From Agromyces lapidis (GTDB lineage Bacteria > Actinomycetota > Actinomycetes > Actinomycetales > Microbacteriaceae): DNA of 64,000 bases. Below are positions 1 to 8,232 of the stretch, in pieces (position 1 is the stretch's first letter; each line of letters starts with the position of its first letter). Below the pieces are notes generated by a model. It was not told the origin of the DNA and made no database searches. It saw only the letters and a list, made by a program, of their open reading frames with translations. The stretch is taken from contig NZ_WBIQ01000010.1 in assembly GCF_009749405.1 (NCBI RefSeq), positions 1-64,000 of the forward strand, written 5' to 3'. The position numbers and the translations under genes were made by a program.

Positions 1-90
1 CGGGCGCGGGCGGGCGGGCGGGCGCGGGCGGGCGCGGGAGCGGGAGCGAGCGCACGCGCGGGCGGAGCGAGCCGGAGCGGGGCGCGCGCT
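1..90. repeat. GC-only low-complexity tract
   Basis: The left edge is a run of GGGC/GGGAGC-type units made almost wholly of G and C, with many G-runs of three or more on the plus strand. It ends at the -35 region of the fructanase promoter. No reading frame or conserved site is visible. The G-runs could form a quadruplex, but the tract may simply be compositional. Confidence 0.5.
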
Positions 91-146
91 TGCATTGTCC
101 GCCGGACACTGCGTAGCATCGCCGACGTCAACTGACAACGATGTCA
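90..146 (+). promoter_or_regulatory. Fructanase promoter with LacI-type operator
   Basis: A TTGCAT box (90-95), an 18-base spacer and a TAGCAT box (114-119) make a plausible sigma-70-like promoter. Just downstream of the predicted start, at 133-146, lies TGACAACGATGTCA, an inverted repeat (TGACA-N4-TGTCA) with a central CG as in LacI-family operators. Its place downstream of the -10 fits repression. It differs from the maltose operators of this window, so a separate regulator is implied; none is encoded nearby in the window. Confidence 0.55.
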
Positions 147-187
147 CTCTCGTGACGAGTTCCGCGCAATGAAGGGCGAATCGATCG

Positions 188-3136
188 ATGACGACGGTAT
201 CAAGATTCCGTTTGGCCGCAGTCGCGGCCATGACCGCGGCGGGCTGCGCGCTCGCCGCAGCGGCACCGGCGGTGGCCGATGACGCACCCGACCCGGCGAG
301 CGAGCAGTACCGGCCGTACCTGCATTTCTCGCCCGAACGCAACTGGATGAACGACCCCAACGGCATGGTCTACGAGAACGGCACCTGGCACCTGTTCTTC
401 CAGCACAACCCGAACGGCACGCGGTGGGGCGACATGAGCTGGGGCCACGCCACGAGCACCGACCTCGTGCACTGGAAGGAGCAGCCGCTCGCGATCCCCC
501 AGACCTTCGACGAGTCGGGCACGGCGATTGAAGACATCTTCTCGGGCTCGGTCGTCGTCGACGAGGGCAACACGACGGGCTTCGGCACCGTCGACGACCC
601 GGCGCTCGTCGCGATCTACACGAGCGCGTACACCGGTGCCCACCCGACGCACGCCGGCAAGCAGGCGCAGTCGCTCGCCTACTCGCTCGACCACGGGCAG
701 ACCTGGACGAAGTACGAGGGCAACCCGGTCTCCGACCGCGACTCGGCGAACTTCCGCGATCCCAAGGTATTCCGCTACACGAACCCCGAGTCGGGTGAGT
801 CCTACTGGGTGATGGCCGCGGTCGAGGCCACGAGCTACCAGGTGATCCTCTCGCGAAGCGACGACCTCAAGACCTGGACCGAGCTCAGCACCTTCGGCCC
901 CGCGAACGCGACCGGCGGCATCTGGGAGTGCCCAGACCTGTTCCCGCTCGCGGTCGACGGCGACCCGGCGAACACGAAGTGGGTGCTCGTCGTGAACCTC
1001 AACCCGGGCGGGCCGAACGGCGGCTCGGGCGGCCAGTACTTCGTGGGCGACTTCGACGGCACGACGTTCACCTCCGAGAGCACGGTGAGCGCCGACCAGC
1101 TGCCCGAAGGCACCGTGTTCGCCGGGTTCGACGACGGCACCTACGACGGCTGGACCGTGAACAACGAGCCGGGCAATTGGAAGAACGGCCCCTGGGGCGA
1201 CGCGCCCGCGGCCGGCAGCCTGCCCGGCCAGAACCCCGTGTCGGGCCACATCGGCGCCGGCCTCGTCAACGGCTTCAACGACGGCGACTGGCCCGTCGGC
1301 ACGATCGACTCGCCGACCTTCACCGTCGAGAGCGACGTCGTGAACCTGCTCGTGGGCGGCGGCAACCACCCGCACGTCGAGGGCGCGCAGCTCGGCAACG
1401 AGCCGCCGGCCGGTCGAACCCTCTTCGACTTCGAGCTGCCCGACGGCACGACGCTCGCCGACAGCGGATGGAACATCACGGGCGACTTCGCGACCGATCC
1501 GGCGCGCAATCCCTCGACCGCGGGCGGCGAGTACTTCCTCGGCCAGAAGCGCATCAACACCTGGGAGGGCGGGCCGAAGGGCGACGACAACACCGGCGAC
1601 CTCACCTCGCCGGCGTTCACGATCGAGCCCGGCGAAGACCACCTGAGCTTCCTGCTCGGCGGCGGCACGCGCACCGACGGCTCGCTCGAGGTGCAGCTCC
1701 TCGTCGACGGCGAGGTCGTGCGCACGGCGACCGGCCCCGAGGCCGGCGCCCTGAACTGGCGCAGCTGGGATGTCGCGGAGCTCGCCGGCCGTGAGGCGAC
1801 GCTGCGCGTGCACGACGCCGCCACCGGCGGCTGGGGCCACCTGACCGCCGACCACTTCGTACTGGGCGCCGAACCGGCGGTCGTTCGCTCCGATGAGACG
1901 ACCGTCAACCTCGTCGTCGACGGCGAGGTCGTGCGCTCGGCGACCGGCACGAACAGCGAGGGCCTCGACTGGCGCAGCTGGGACGTCTCGGAGTTCGCCG
2001 GCCGCGAGGCATCCATTCGCGTGGTCGACAACAACCGATCGGGTTGGGGGCACCTGCTCGTCGACCAGGTGATGTTCTCGGATGCCGCGGCGACGCCACG
2101 CATCGAAGGGTACGACTGGCTCGACTGGGGCCGCGACTACTACGCCACGGTGTCGTTCAACGACGCTCCCGACGGCCGACGGGTGATGCTCGGGTGGATG
2201 AACAACTGGGACTACGCGCAGGACATCCCGACCGGCTCGTGGCGCAGCGCGATGACCCTGCCGCGCGAGGTCGCGCTCGTGACGACGCCGAAGGGGCCGC
2301 GCCTGACGCAGCAGGTCGTGCCCGAGTTCGCCGAGCTCGAGCAGGACGACCGCGCGTACACCGATCCCGCGTCGGCCGCCGGGGGCCGCGCGATCGCCTC
2401 GGGAACCGAGACCCTGCCGGTCTCGGGCGACCGGGTGCGCATCGACGCGGTCATCGAGCCGGGTTCGGCGGATGCCGCGGGGCTGACCGTGCTCGGCGAC
2501 GACGAGTCCGCGACCCGCATCGGCTACGACGTGGCGTCGGGCCGGCTGTTCGTCGACCGTCGCGACTCGGGTGTCACCGACTTCCACCCCGGCTTCGCCT
2601 CGCTCGACGACGTCGCCGTGCCACTCGCCGACGGGCGCATCGCGCTCACCGTCTGGGTCGACCGCGCCTCGGTCGAGGTGTTCACCGCCGACGGTCGCAC
2701 GACGATCACCGACCAGGTCTTCCCGAACGCCGGGGCCGACCGCATCGGGCTGTTCGCCGACGGCGGCGACGCCGCGCTCGAGTCGCTCACGGTGACCCCG
2801 CTCAACGGGGCGATGTGGAAGGAGGCCGGGGTCGACGAGGCGACGTCGGCTCCGCCGGCGGCCGAATTGTCGTCGACCTCGGGCCCGAAGTCGGCCGACG
2901 AAGACGGGCGCTATCTCGTCAAGGTGAAGGTGGGCAAGGGCCAGCCGACGACCGTGGTGCGACTGCTCGAGGGCGGCGAGGTCATCGGCCGCGTGTACCG
3001 CACCGCCGACGCCGACCGCATGGTGGAGTTCCCGTTCGCGGATGCCGCGGCCGGTGAGCACCGCTACACGGTCGAGCTCGAGAACTCGGCGGGCGTGACC
3101 GATGGCGGCGAGCTCACGGTGCGCGTCGCCGGATGA
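188..3136 (+). CDS. Secreted GH32 fructanase (levanase/inulinase type)
   Basis: Predicted extracellular glycoside hydrolase family 32 enzyme cleaving beta-fructosides such as levan, inulin or sucrose. A Sec signal peptide covers about residues 1-30 (AVA before DD). Catalytic motifs are complete: WMNDPNG (nucleophile D56), FRDPKV (D191) and WECPD (acid/base E247). The five-bladed propeller is interrupted at about residue 312 by two related jelly-roll-like modules and resumes near residue 640 (YDWLDWGRDYYA); one module sits inside the other. The usual C-terminal GH32 beta-sandwich follows, then an Ig-like tail to residue 982. There is no sorting signal, so it is probably released. GAAGGG lies upstream of the ATG. 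Levanase versus inulinase cannot be decided here. Confidence 0.93.
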   Translation: MTTVSRFRLAAVAAMTAAGCALAAAAPAVADDAPDPASEQYRPYLHFSPERNWMNDPNGMVYENGTWHLFFQHNPNGTRWGDMSWGHATSTDLVHWKEQPLAIPQTFDESGTAIEDIFSGSVVVDEGNTTGFGTVDDPALVAIYTSAYTGAHPTHAGKQAQSLAYSLDHGQTWTKYEGNPVSDRDSANFRDPKVFRYTNPESGESYWVMAAVEATSYQVILSRSDDLKTWTELSTFGPANATGGIWECPDLFPLAVDGDPANTKWVLVVNLNPGGPNGGSGGQYFVGDFDGTTFTSESTVSADQLPEGTVFAGFDDGTYDGWTVNNEPGNWKNGPWGDAPAAGSLPGQNPVSGHIGAGLVNGFNDGDWPVGTIDSPTFTVESDVVNLLVGGGNHPHVEGAQLGNEPPAGRTLFDFELPDGTTLADSGWNITGDFATDPARNPSTAGGEYFLGQKRINTWEGGPKGDDNTGDLTSPAFTIEPGEDHLSFLLGGGTRTDGSLEVQLLVDGEVVRTATGPEAGALNWRSWDVAELAGREATLRVHDAATGGWGHLTADHFVLGAEPAVVRSDETTVNLVVDGEVVRSATGTNSEGLDWRSWDVSEFAGREASIRVVDNNRSGWGHLLVDQVMFSDAAATPRIEGYDWLDWGRDYYATVSFNDAPDGRRVMLGWMNNWDYAQDIPTGSWRSAMTLPREVALVTTPKGPRLTQQVVPEFAELEQDDRAYTDPASAAGGRAIASGTETLPVSGDRVRIDAVIEPGSADAAGLTVLGDDESATRIGYDVASGRLFVDRRDSGVTDFHPGFASLDDVAVPLADGRIALTVWVDRASVEVFTADGRTTITDQVFPNAGADRIGLFADGGDAALESLTVTPLNGAMWKEAGVDEATSAPPAAELSSTSGPKSADEDGRYLVKVKVGKGQPTTVVRLLEGGEVIGRVYRTADADRMVEFPFADAAAGEHRYTVELENSAGVTDGGELTVRVAG

Positions 3137-3140
3137 GACC

Positions 3141-3178
3141 GGGTGGGGTGCCCGTCGTGCTGACCGGGCGCCCCATCC
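3141..3178 (+). terminator. Hairpin after the fructanase gene
   Basis: A 14-base arm GGGTGGGGTGCCCG (3141-3154) pairs, with two mismatches, with CGGGCGCCCCATCC (3165-3178) across a 10-base loop, starting five bases after the stop codon. There is no clear U-tract, as is common for actinobacterial hairpin terminators. No coding sequence is seen from 3137 to 3315. Confidence 0.6.
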
Positions 3179-3315
3179 GCTTCACGGGGCGATCCCCGTA
3201 CACCGCATTTCGCCGCGGAAGGGTCGGCTCGGAGCCCTGCGAGGCCCGCGCACCCGCTCTCCTGCGGCCGGCTTCGGCGAGCTGCGTCGCCCCGCCAATA
3301 GATTGGAGGTCCGTG

Positions 3316-3453
3316 ATGCCTCCTGCTGATGTGCTGTGGTCGTTCGCCCTCGTCGTCGGTCTGCTGACGATCACTCCTGGTCTGGATACTGCCCTCGTGC
3401 TCCGCACCGCGGCTGTCGCCGGCCGCGGACGAGCTGTCGGTGTCACCGAATGA
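3316..3453 (+). pseudogene. Truncated LysE/RhtB-family exporter, N-terminal stub
   Basis: An excellent ribosome site (GGAGGT, 3305-3310) precedes an ATG opening 45 codons that look like the first transmembrane segment of a LysE/RhtB amino-acid exporter (LTITPGLDTALVLRTA, then GRGRAVG). The frame stops where the family normally continues for another 150 or so residues. Downstream sequence is the 3' end of hipA on the other strand. I read it as an exporter gene cut by insertion of the neighbouring element; its 3' part is not in the window. Confidence 0.7.
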
Positions 3454-3475
3454 TCGATCCGAGCCGGCGCCGGTG

Positions 3476-4726
3476 TCAGGCTTCGCGGAGGATCTGAATG
3501 CCCGAGCTGAATGAGTCCTCGAAGCGAGTCAATTGCGCCCGCGGTACACCGTTCCGGCTGGCAAACTCGCGCCAGTTGTCGACGATATCGGCCGTCTCGC
3601 TGATCACGGTCCGAGCCCCAGTCAGAGTGAGCCTGCAGGCGCGAGCCAGTTCGATGAGCCCCTCTGCCTCGTCGTCGGGGCTGTCCGCGCCGGCGATCGT
3701 GGTCTGTCGGAATTCCGGATCGGGATTCGGGTTGATGTCGAAGGCGGGGCTGAACGTCCAGCCGCCGCGGACGCGGAGGAATCCGTGGTTGCGAAGGTGG
3801 TCGTCGGTGTTGTTCAGGCCGATGCTGAGGGCGACGCGTCGAAAGAGCTGGTGGGCGTCATCGGTCGCTCTGGCACTGATCTCTGCGAGCCGATCGGCAA
3901 GATCGAGGTAATCGCCGTGTTCTCCGTCGCGATGTTCGAGCATGGTCATCGCGCTCACATACCCGATGCGTTGGCCGGATTCGTCGCGGTCGAACCGGTC
4001 GAGGAGGAGCACGTGTCGCCCATCGATCTGCGAGAGTCGGCGGTGGGGCACCTGGATGCCTACTGCGCCGGCGAGGTCGAGCGCCGTCGCCTCCCACGCC
4101 ATGACGTCCCACTCGTCGTCGGGGTGGGGAAACTTCGCGATCAGTTGGCGGCCGTTCTCGTCGAGCACTGCGGCCTTCGGTCGTGCGCCGCCGAGTGAGC
4201 CTGTTCCTGCGGCGAGCAGCGCTTTCACGGCTTCGAAATCGTCGTCGTCGTCACCTGCGGCAGCCTCCGCGGCTCGGAGAAGTTCGGGCAACCGGACCAT
4301 CCGCGGCACATCGTGGCCGGGGTCGAGGAATGGCGCGGTCGGGTCTCCGACGATGCGGTACCTCAGGGAGCCTTGGCGCGTGATATCGCTGACTCCGACC
4401 AGGTAGTCCGCGTCATCGAAATTCCGAGCCCGGCGCGACTCTGTTCGGGCGAGGGCTCGCTCGCGCTTCTTGATGAGGTTGCGGCCCCACCTATCTGGGG
4501 CCGAGTCGGCGAACGCCCCAGGGAGGCCCGATGTTTGCTGCGTTCCAGATACCAGGGGAAGTGCCGGATCGAGCTGGTATGCGCTTTCGTGCTCAAGATA
4601 CGCGCGGTCGTACTGAAAAGTTGTGGTCGTCAGGGCGCCCCTGCTGCGGTGGAACTGTGCGCGGCCGGCCAACACACTTGTGCCGCCGAGTTCGACATGG
4701 GCTTCGAGTTCGTCGTGGAGCGTCAT
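3476..4726 (-). CDS. hipA: HipA-family serine/threonine kinase toxin
   Basis: Toxin of a type II HipBA toxin-antitoxin pair. HipA kinases of this family phosphorylate cellular targets (glutamyl-tRNA synthetase in E. coli) and arrest growth. At 416 residues it is full length. Visible motifs are the N-terminal HipA_N region, the Gly-rich loop GSLGGARPKA, the catalytic loop NNTDDHLRNHG (N306, catalytic D308, N313) and the metal-binding AFDINP (D330), so the kinase looks intact. The ATG overlaps the hipB stop by four bases (ATGA), so the pair is translationally coupled. It lies between a truncated lysE gene and integrase remnants, suggesting arrival on a mobile element. Confidence 0.92.
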   Translation of the reverse strand: MTLHDELEAHVELGGTSVLAGRAQFHRSRGALTTTTFQYDRAYLEHESAYQLDPALPLVSGTQQTSGLPGAFADSAPDRWGRNLIKKRERALARTESRRARNFDDADYLVGVSDITRQGSLRYRIVGDPTAPFLDPGHDVPRMVRLPELLRAAEAAAGDDDDDFEAVKALLAAGTGSLGGARPKAAVLDENGRQLIAKFPHPDDEWDVMAWEATALDLAGAVGIQVPHRRLSQIDGRHVLLLDRFDRDESGQRIGYVSAMTMLEHRDGEHGDYLDLADRLAEISARATDDAHQLFRRVALSIGLNNTDDHLRNHGFLRVRGGWTFSPAFDINPNPDPEFRQTTIAGADSPDDEAEGLIELARACRLTLTGARTVISETADIVDNWREFASRNGVPRAQLTRFEDSFSSGIQILREA

Positions 4727-5019
4727 CGGATGCGCTTCCGCTCGAGCTGGCCGGCGCGAGCTCGACCGAGGTCGGTGTCGAGCGGGTCCAGAGCGGTCGT
4801 GAGCGTGTCGAGAATACCGAGCGCGCGCGCCACGCGCAGCACGACATGGAAACTCACGCTCGGATCGCCGTGCTCGAGCTTGCGGAGGGTGTCTCGAGTG
4901 ACGTCGGCGCGATCTGCGACCTGCGCCGCCGTCAGTCCGAGGATCTTTCGCCAGCCGGCGAAGTCCTCGCCGATCTCGTGGGCGGACCGGAGGATTGCCG
5001 GCGACAGATTCGAAACCAT
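4723..5019 (-). CDS. hipB: HipB-like antitoxin, XRE-family repressor
   Basis: A 98-residue protein with a Cro/C1-type helix-turn-helix at about residues 22-75 (LGLTAAQVADRADVTRDTLRKLE). It is expected to bind and neutralise HipA and to repress the operon. GAGGAGG sits seven bases before the ATG, a strong ribosome site giving the antitoxin good translation ahead of its toxin. An operator-like palindrome overlaps the predicted -10 box upstream. The C-terminal tail is short and charged. Confidence 0.9.
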   Translation of the reverse strand: MVSNLSPAILRSAHEIGEDFAGWRKILGLTAAQVADRADVTRDTLRKLEHGDPSVSFHVVLRVARALGILDTLTTALDPLDTDLGRARAGQLERKRIR

Positions 5020-5049
5020 AGCGAGACCTCCTCGATAAAGACGAACTTT

Positions 5050-5322
5050 CTATGCACTATACCAATTAGCGGATAATTTGGTCGCCATTACCTGGGCGGT
5101 GAGGGTGTCGCCGTCGCCAAGCCGCATCCGCGTCGCGAGCTGCACCTTGAGCGCAGACTTCGCAGCACCGCGGCTCGCGGCCGTCGCCGAGACCTGCCGA
5201 GTCTCACCGTCCCAGTCGCTGAAGCGGGCGTACGCCGGAACCGTCCGGACCCGACCTGGTTCGTCCTGACGTCGCCGAAGGTTCCGATCGGCAGACGCGG
5301 CCGGCCGGCAATCAGCAGTCAC
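5050..5322 (-). pseudogene. Broken tyrosine-integrase N-terminus
   Basis: The GTG-initiated frame encodes ARFSDWDGETRQV followed by SRGAAKSALKVQLATR, typical of the N-terminal arm-binding region of actinobacterial phage-type integrases. The expected upstream part (PRLPIGTFGDVRTNQVGSG) is present but in the other frame, the frame of the preceding excisionase-like gene; one missing base near 5235 explains the switch. After GDTLTAQ the similarity ends and the frame runs into the hipBA promoter. Catalytic R-H-R-Y residues are absent. This is a dead fragment of about 80 residues of a normal 380-400. Confidence 0.75.
5056..5075 (-). promoter_or_regulatory. hipBA promoter and operator-like palindrome
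   Basis: Read on the minus strand, TATAGT (5056-5061) is a good -10 box about 37 bases before the hipB start; no clear -35 is visible. On the plus strand TATAC-N8-GGATA spans 5058-5075, one base away from the E. coli hip operator consensus TATCC-N8-GGATA, and it overlaps the -10. That placement fits autorepression. The tract is AT-rich against its surroundings. Confidence 0.5.
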
Positions 5323-5543
5323 CTCCCGCGATCGGATGGCACTGGATCGTGCAACGCGTCCATCCAGCTGAGCACTTCGGAGACCCGGTACCTGATCTCG
5401 CGCCCGACATGGATGCCGGCAGGGCCTCTGCCGACGGCGCGCAGGTCGTAGATCGCCTGCACGTGCACGCCGAGATACTCGGCGAGCTCGCTCGTCGTGA
5501 GGACCGGCTCGAGGCCGAGTCCGGAGAGTCGTTCGATGTCCAT
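5319..5543 (-). CDS. Excisionase/AlpA-type helix-turn-helix protein
   Basis: A 74-residue protein with a MerR-like winged helix-turn-helix (LTTSELAEYLGVHVQAIYDLRAVGRGP, then GREIRYRVSEVLSWM), the pattern of small DNA-binding proteins encoded just before integrases in actinobacterial integrative elements. Its TGA overlaps the GTG of the integrase remnant. The ATG at 5543 was chosen; a TTG at 5570 in frame is an alternative, and neither has a strong ribosome site. With the integrase broken it probably has no partner here. Confidence 0.7.
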   Translation of the reverse strand: MDIERLSGLGLEPVLTTSELAEYLGVHVQAIYDLRAVGRGPAGIHVGREIRYRVSEVLSWMDALHDPVPSDRGR

Positions 5544-5710
5544 GACGCTAGGTGCCCCAGGCCATCCCAAGTCACACGGGATGCCTCGAACACCTTCCTC
5601 GTGGATGCCCGCTGAACGCGGGCGCCGGTGGAAAGCGTTGAATAAGCGTTGAACTCATCGAGTCCCTGCCCTTCGACAGGACAAGAGACACCAGGTCAAC
5701 CAGAGATTTC

Positions 5711-5787
5711 TGGTAGCGAGGGCGGGACTCGAACCCGCGACACCACGATTATGAGCCGTGTGCTCTAACCACCTGAGCTACCCCGCC
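5711..5787 (-). tRNA. tRNA-Met (CAT)
   Basis: The minus strand folds as a standard 77-base tRNA: acceptor GGCGGGG/CCCTCGC-type ends, anticodon loop CTCATAA with CAT, T-arm GGTTCGAGTCC and encoded CCA. It resembles elongator tRNA-Met. The spacer 5544-5710 towards the integrative scar holds no gene; two TCAACGC-like motifs and a short palindrome (CCAGAGATTTCTGG, 5700-5713) at the tRNA 3' end are all that is visible. Confidence 0.95.
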
Positions 5788-5831
5788 GCAAGGCTTCCGG
5801 CCGAAACGCGAACGCTCGAACCGAGAACCAG

Positions 5832-5903
<72 letters not shown>

Positions 5904-6042
5904 GTGTGCCGCATTCGGCAACCGTACGAGGATATCACCTCTCGGAGGGTGCTTCGTACCACCGCCATGAGCACGCCGACACGCGCCGTCATCGCGTCGC
6001 CGAGCACGTCGACGAAGCGCAGACCGACCGCGCGCGCCCCGG

Positions 6043-7950
6043 TCACCACGCCGGCGCGACGACCCCGGGCATCCGCCAGGCGCCGAACGCGGGCCCGTCG
6101 GCGCTCGCGGTCACGACGTCGGCCGACGACGCATCGGATGCCACGAGCCGAACCCCTCCGAACGCGACGAGCGGCACGAACGGCACGAACGGCACGAGCG
6201 GCTCGCCGAGCGAAACGTGCAGCTCGACCGCCGCAGCCGAGCGCGCCGCCACGACGAGCACCGACTCCTCGGCCGACTCGCGCACGAACGCGACGAGTTC
6301 GTCGGTGACCGCGAGCCATCGCACGCCGCCGGTGGCGAGCACCTCGTGCGAGCGCCGCAGCTCGACGAGCCGACGGTACGCGTCGAGCACGGGCGCGACC
6401 GAGGCATCCTGCTCGGTGCCCCAGGGCATCGGCGTGCGCGAGGCCTCGCCGTCTTCGCCGGTGAGGCCGAACTCGTCGCCGGCCCACACCACGGGGATGC
6501 CGGGCATCGTGACCGCGAGTCCGAACCCGACGGGCACGGTGCCGGGGCGGGCGTTCGTCGCGAAGCGCGGGGTGTCGTGCGTGTCGAGGGCGTTCATGCC
6601 GCCGAGGCGGGTGCGCCACGGGTAGCCCGCGGCGAAGCGCAGGTGCGCGTCGACGAACTGGCGGCCCGTGAACACGGGCACCTGCGCGAGCGCGAATCCG
6701 ATGCCTCCGCCGGCGGGGCTGCCGGGCGCCTGCAGCCAGCTCCAGAGCGGACGCGTGAAGGGGGTGTAGCTCATCGCGCCGTGCCACGCGTCGCCCTGGA
6801 AGTCGCTCGCCCCGTCGTTCGTCGACTCGCCGAGCAGGATCGTGTCGGGGTTCACCGCGAGCATCGTGCGCCGGATCGCCCGGCGCACCTCGCCGTTCAG
6901 GTCGACGCCGCAGAGACGACCGGTCATGTTGGCGACGTCGATGCGCCAGCCGTCGAGCCCGAACGGCGGCTGCAGGTATTTCGCGACGATCGAGTCGGGG
7001 CCGTCGACGAAGCGGCGGCGCAGCTCGTGCGACGACCAGTCGAACTTCGGCAGGCTCGGCACGCCGAGCCACGATTCGTAGCCGTTGGGCGCCTCGTCGT
7101 CGAAGTAGTAGAAGTCGCGCTCGGCCGAGGCCGGGTCGGCCTGCGCAGTGCGGAACCACTCGTGCGCGTCGCCCGAGTGGTTCGAGGTCAGGTCGCCGAT
7201 GACGCGGATGCCACGGGCGTGCGCCGCCTCGACGAGGCGCACCAGGGCGTCGTCGCCACCGAGCAGCTCGTCGACGTGGTCGAAGGTCGAGGCGTCGTAG
7301 CGGTGGTTCGACCGCGCAGGGAACACGGGGGTCAGGTACAGCAGGTTCACGCCGAGGCCCGAGAGGTGGTCGAGCTTCTCGCGCACGCCGTCGAGGTCGC
7401 CGCCGAAGAACTGCGCCGAGCGCCCGGGCGGCTCGGGGTCGAGGGCATCGCCCCACTCGGCCGGGATCGCCCACTCGGGCGTCTCGCGCTCGTCGGCGGC
7501 GGTCGAGCGCGCGAAGCGGTCGGGGAACACCTGGTACAGCACGCTCTCGGCGACCCACTCGGGCACGGGCTCGTGCGCGACGAGCTTGAAGTCGTCGTGG
7601 TCGCGCGTCTCGACCTCAGACAATCCCACCTGGTTCAGCCAGTGCTGGCGGCCGTCGCCCCCGACGAGCAGCCAGCGGTAGCCGTGCACGGGGTTCTCGA
7701 CCTCGACGCGCGCCTCCCACCAGGTCCAGCCGTCTCCGACCGCACCCACGGTCTCGCCCTCAGCCACAGGCGCCATGATGCACACCGCCTCGTCGAAGCG
7801 CGGCTCGCGGTTCGGGTTCGAGCGGGTGCCGACCCAGGCGAGCGGGCCGAAGCTCGCGGGCACCCGCAGGCGAACGCGCACGGTCTCGCCGAGCGCGGGG
7901 CTCTGCGTCGAGACGTGCAGGGGCGATCCGTCGTGGTGGGGGCTCAGCAT
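6043..7950 (-). CDS. Cytoplasmic GH13 maltodextrin-degrading enzyme
   Basis: Alpha-amylase-family (GH13) hydrolase of 635 residues with no signal peptide. An N-terminal beta-sandwich (about 1-140) precedes the barrel, which starts at SVLYQVFPDRFA. Catalytic residues are D338 (GWRIDVAN), E375 (ILLGES) and D459 (DTHDTPRF). The layout matches neopullulanase/cyclomaltodextrinase-like enzymes that act on imported maltodextrins; exact specificity is unknown. It is the last gene of malE-malF-malG, separated from malG by 282 bases that contain a strong hairpin. ATG at 7950 was chosen because GAGAGG lies eight bases upstream; longer in-frame starts lack a ribosome site. Confidence 0.88.
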   Translation of the reverse strand: MLSPHHDGSPLHVSTQSPALGETVRVRLRVPASFGPLAWVGTRSNPNREPRFDEAVCIMAPVAEGETVGAVGDGWTWWEARVEVENPVHGYRWLLVGGDGRQHWLNQVGLSEVETRDHDDFKLVAHEPVPEWVAESVLYQVFPDRFARSTAADERETPEWAIPAEWGDALDPEPPGRSAQFFGGDLDGVREKLDHLSGLGVNLLYLTPVFPARSNHRYDASTFDHVDELLGGDDALVRLVEAAHARGIRVIGDLTSNHSGDAHEWFRTAQADPASAERDFYYFDDEAPNGYESWLGVPSLPKFDWSSHELRRRFVDGPDSIVAKYLQPPFGLDGWRIDVANMTGRLCGVDLNGEVRRAIRRTMLAVNPDTILLGESTNDGASDFQGDAWHGAMSYTPFTRPLWSWLQAPGSPAGGGIGFALAQVPVFTGRQFVDAHLRFAAGYPWRTRLGGMNALDTHDTPRFATNARPGTVPVGFGLAVTMPGIPVVWAGDEFGLTGEDGEASRTPMPWGTEQDASVAPVLDAYRRLVELRRSHEVLATGGVRWLAVTDELVAFVRESAEESVLVVAARSAAAVELHVSLGEPLVPFVPFVPLVAFGGVRLVASDASSADVVTASADGPAFGAWRMPGVVAPAW

Positions 7951-8145
7951 GGAGACATCCTCTCGTGGGGCGGTGACACCGCGGCGCGCGGGCGCGACGC
8001 GGCGCTGATGCAATATGGAGCGTCGCCGGCGACCACGACGCGAAGGGAGCGATGGTGGCCAACGGAATCAAGGTGGTCGAGCGCTCGTTCTGACCGGATG
8101 CCTCGCGCCTGCCCGCACGAGCGGAGAATCCCTCGCCGGCACGGT

Positions 8146-8182
8146 ATGCCCGTTCCGCCTCATCGTGAGGCGGAACTGGCAT
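8146..8182. terminator. Strong intercistronic hairpin between malG and the GH13 gene
   Basis: A 17-base arm (8146-8162, starting ATGCCCGTTCC) pairs with 8166-8182 with one mismatch across a 3-base loop. It lies 50 bases after the malG stop. No U-tract follows on the minus strand, so it could be a partial terminator or a processing or stability hairpin that lowers expression of the GH13 gene relative to the transporter. The rest of 7951-8232 shows no gene. Confidence 0.65.
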
Positions 8183-8232
8183 AGCTCGGAACCGGGTCCG
8201 TCGGCAGGTCCGGCACTCGGTGACGCGAACCC

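Noticed and set aside
1..90. G-quadruplex regulatory element upstream of the fructanase
   Set aside because: The tract is so GC-uniform that G-runs are expected; nothing distinguishes a functional structure, so it is listed only as low complexity.
205..247. Possible lipoprotein cysteine in the fructanase signal (AAGC at residues 17-20)
   Set aside because: The lipobox lacks Leu/Val/Ile at position -3, and a good AVA signal peptidase I site follows ten residues later.
200..3061. A 953-codon frame opposite the fructanase, and other long antisense frames
   Set aside because: The product is Arg/Ala/Val-rich low complexity, with no ribosome site or motif; the same effect of GC content.
5700..5713. 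Short palindrome at the tRNA-Met 3' end as an attachment site
   Set aside because: No second copy of the tRNA end was found near the integrase remnant, so an attachment site cannot be supported.
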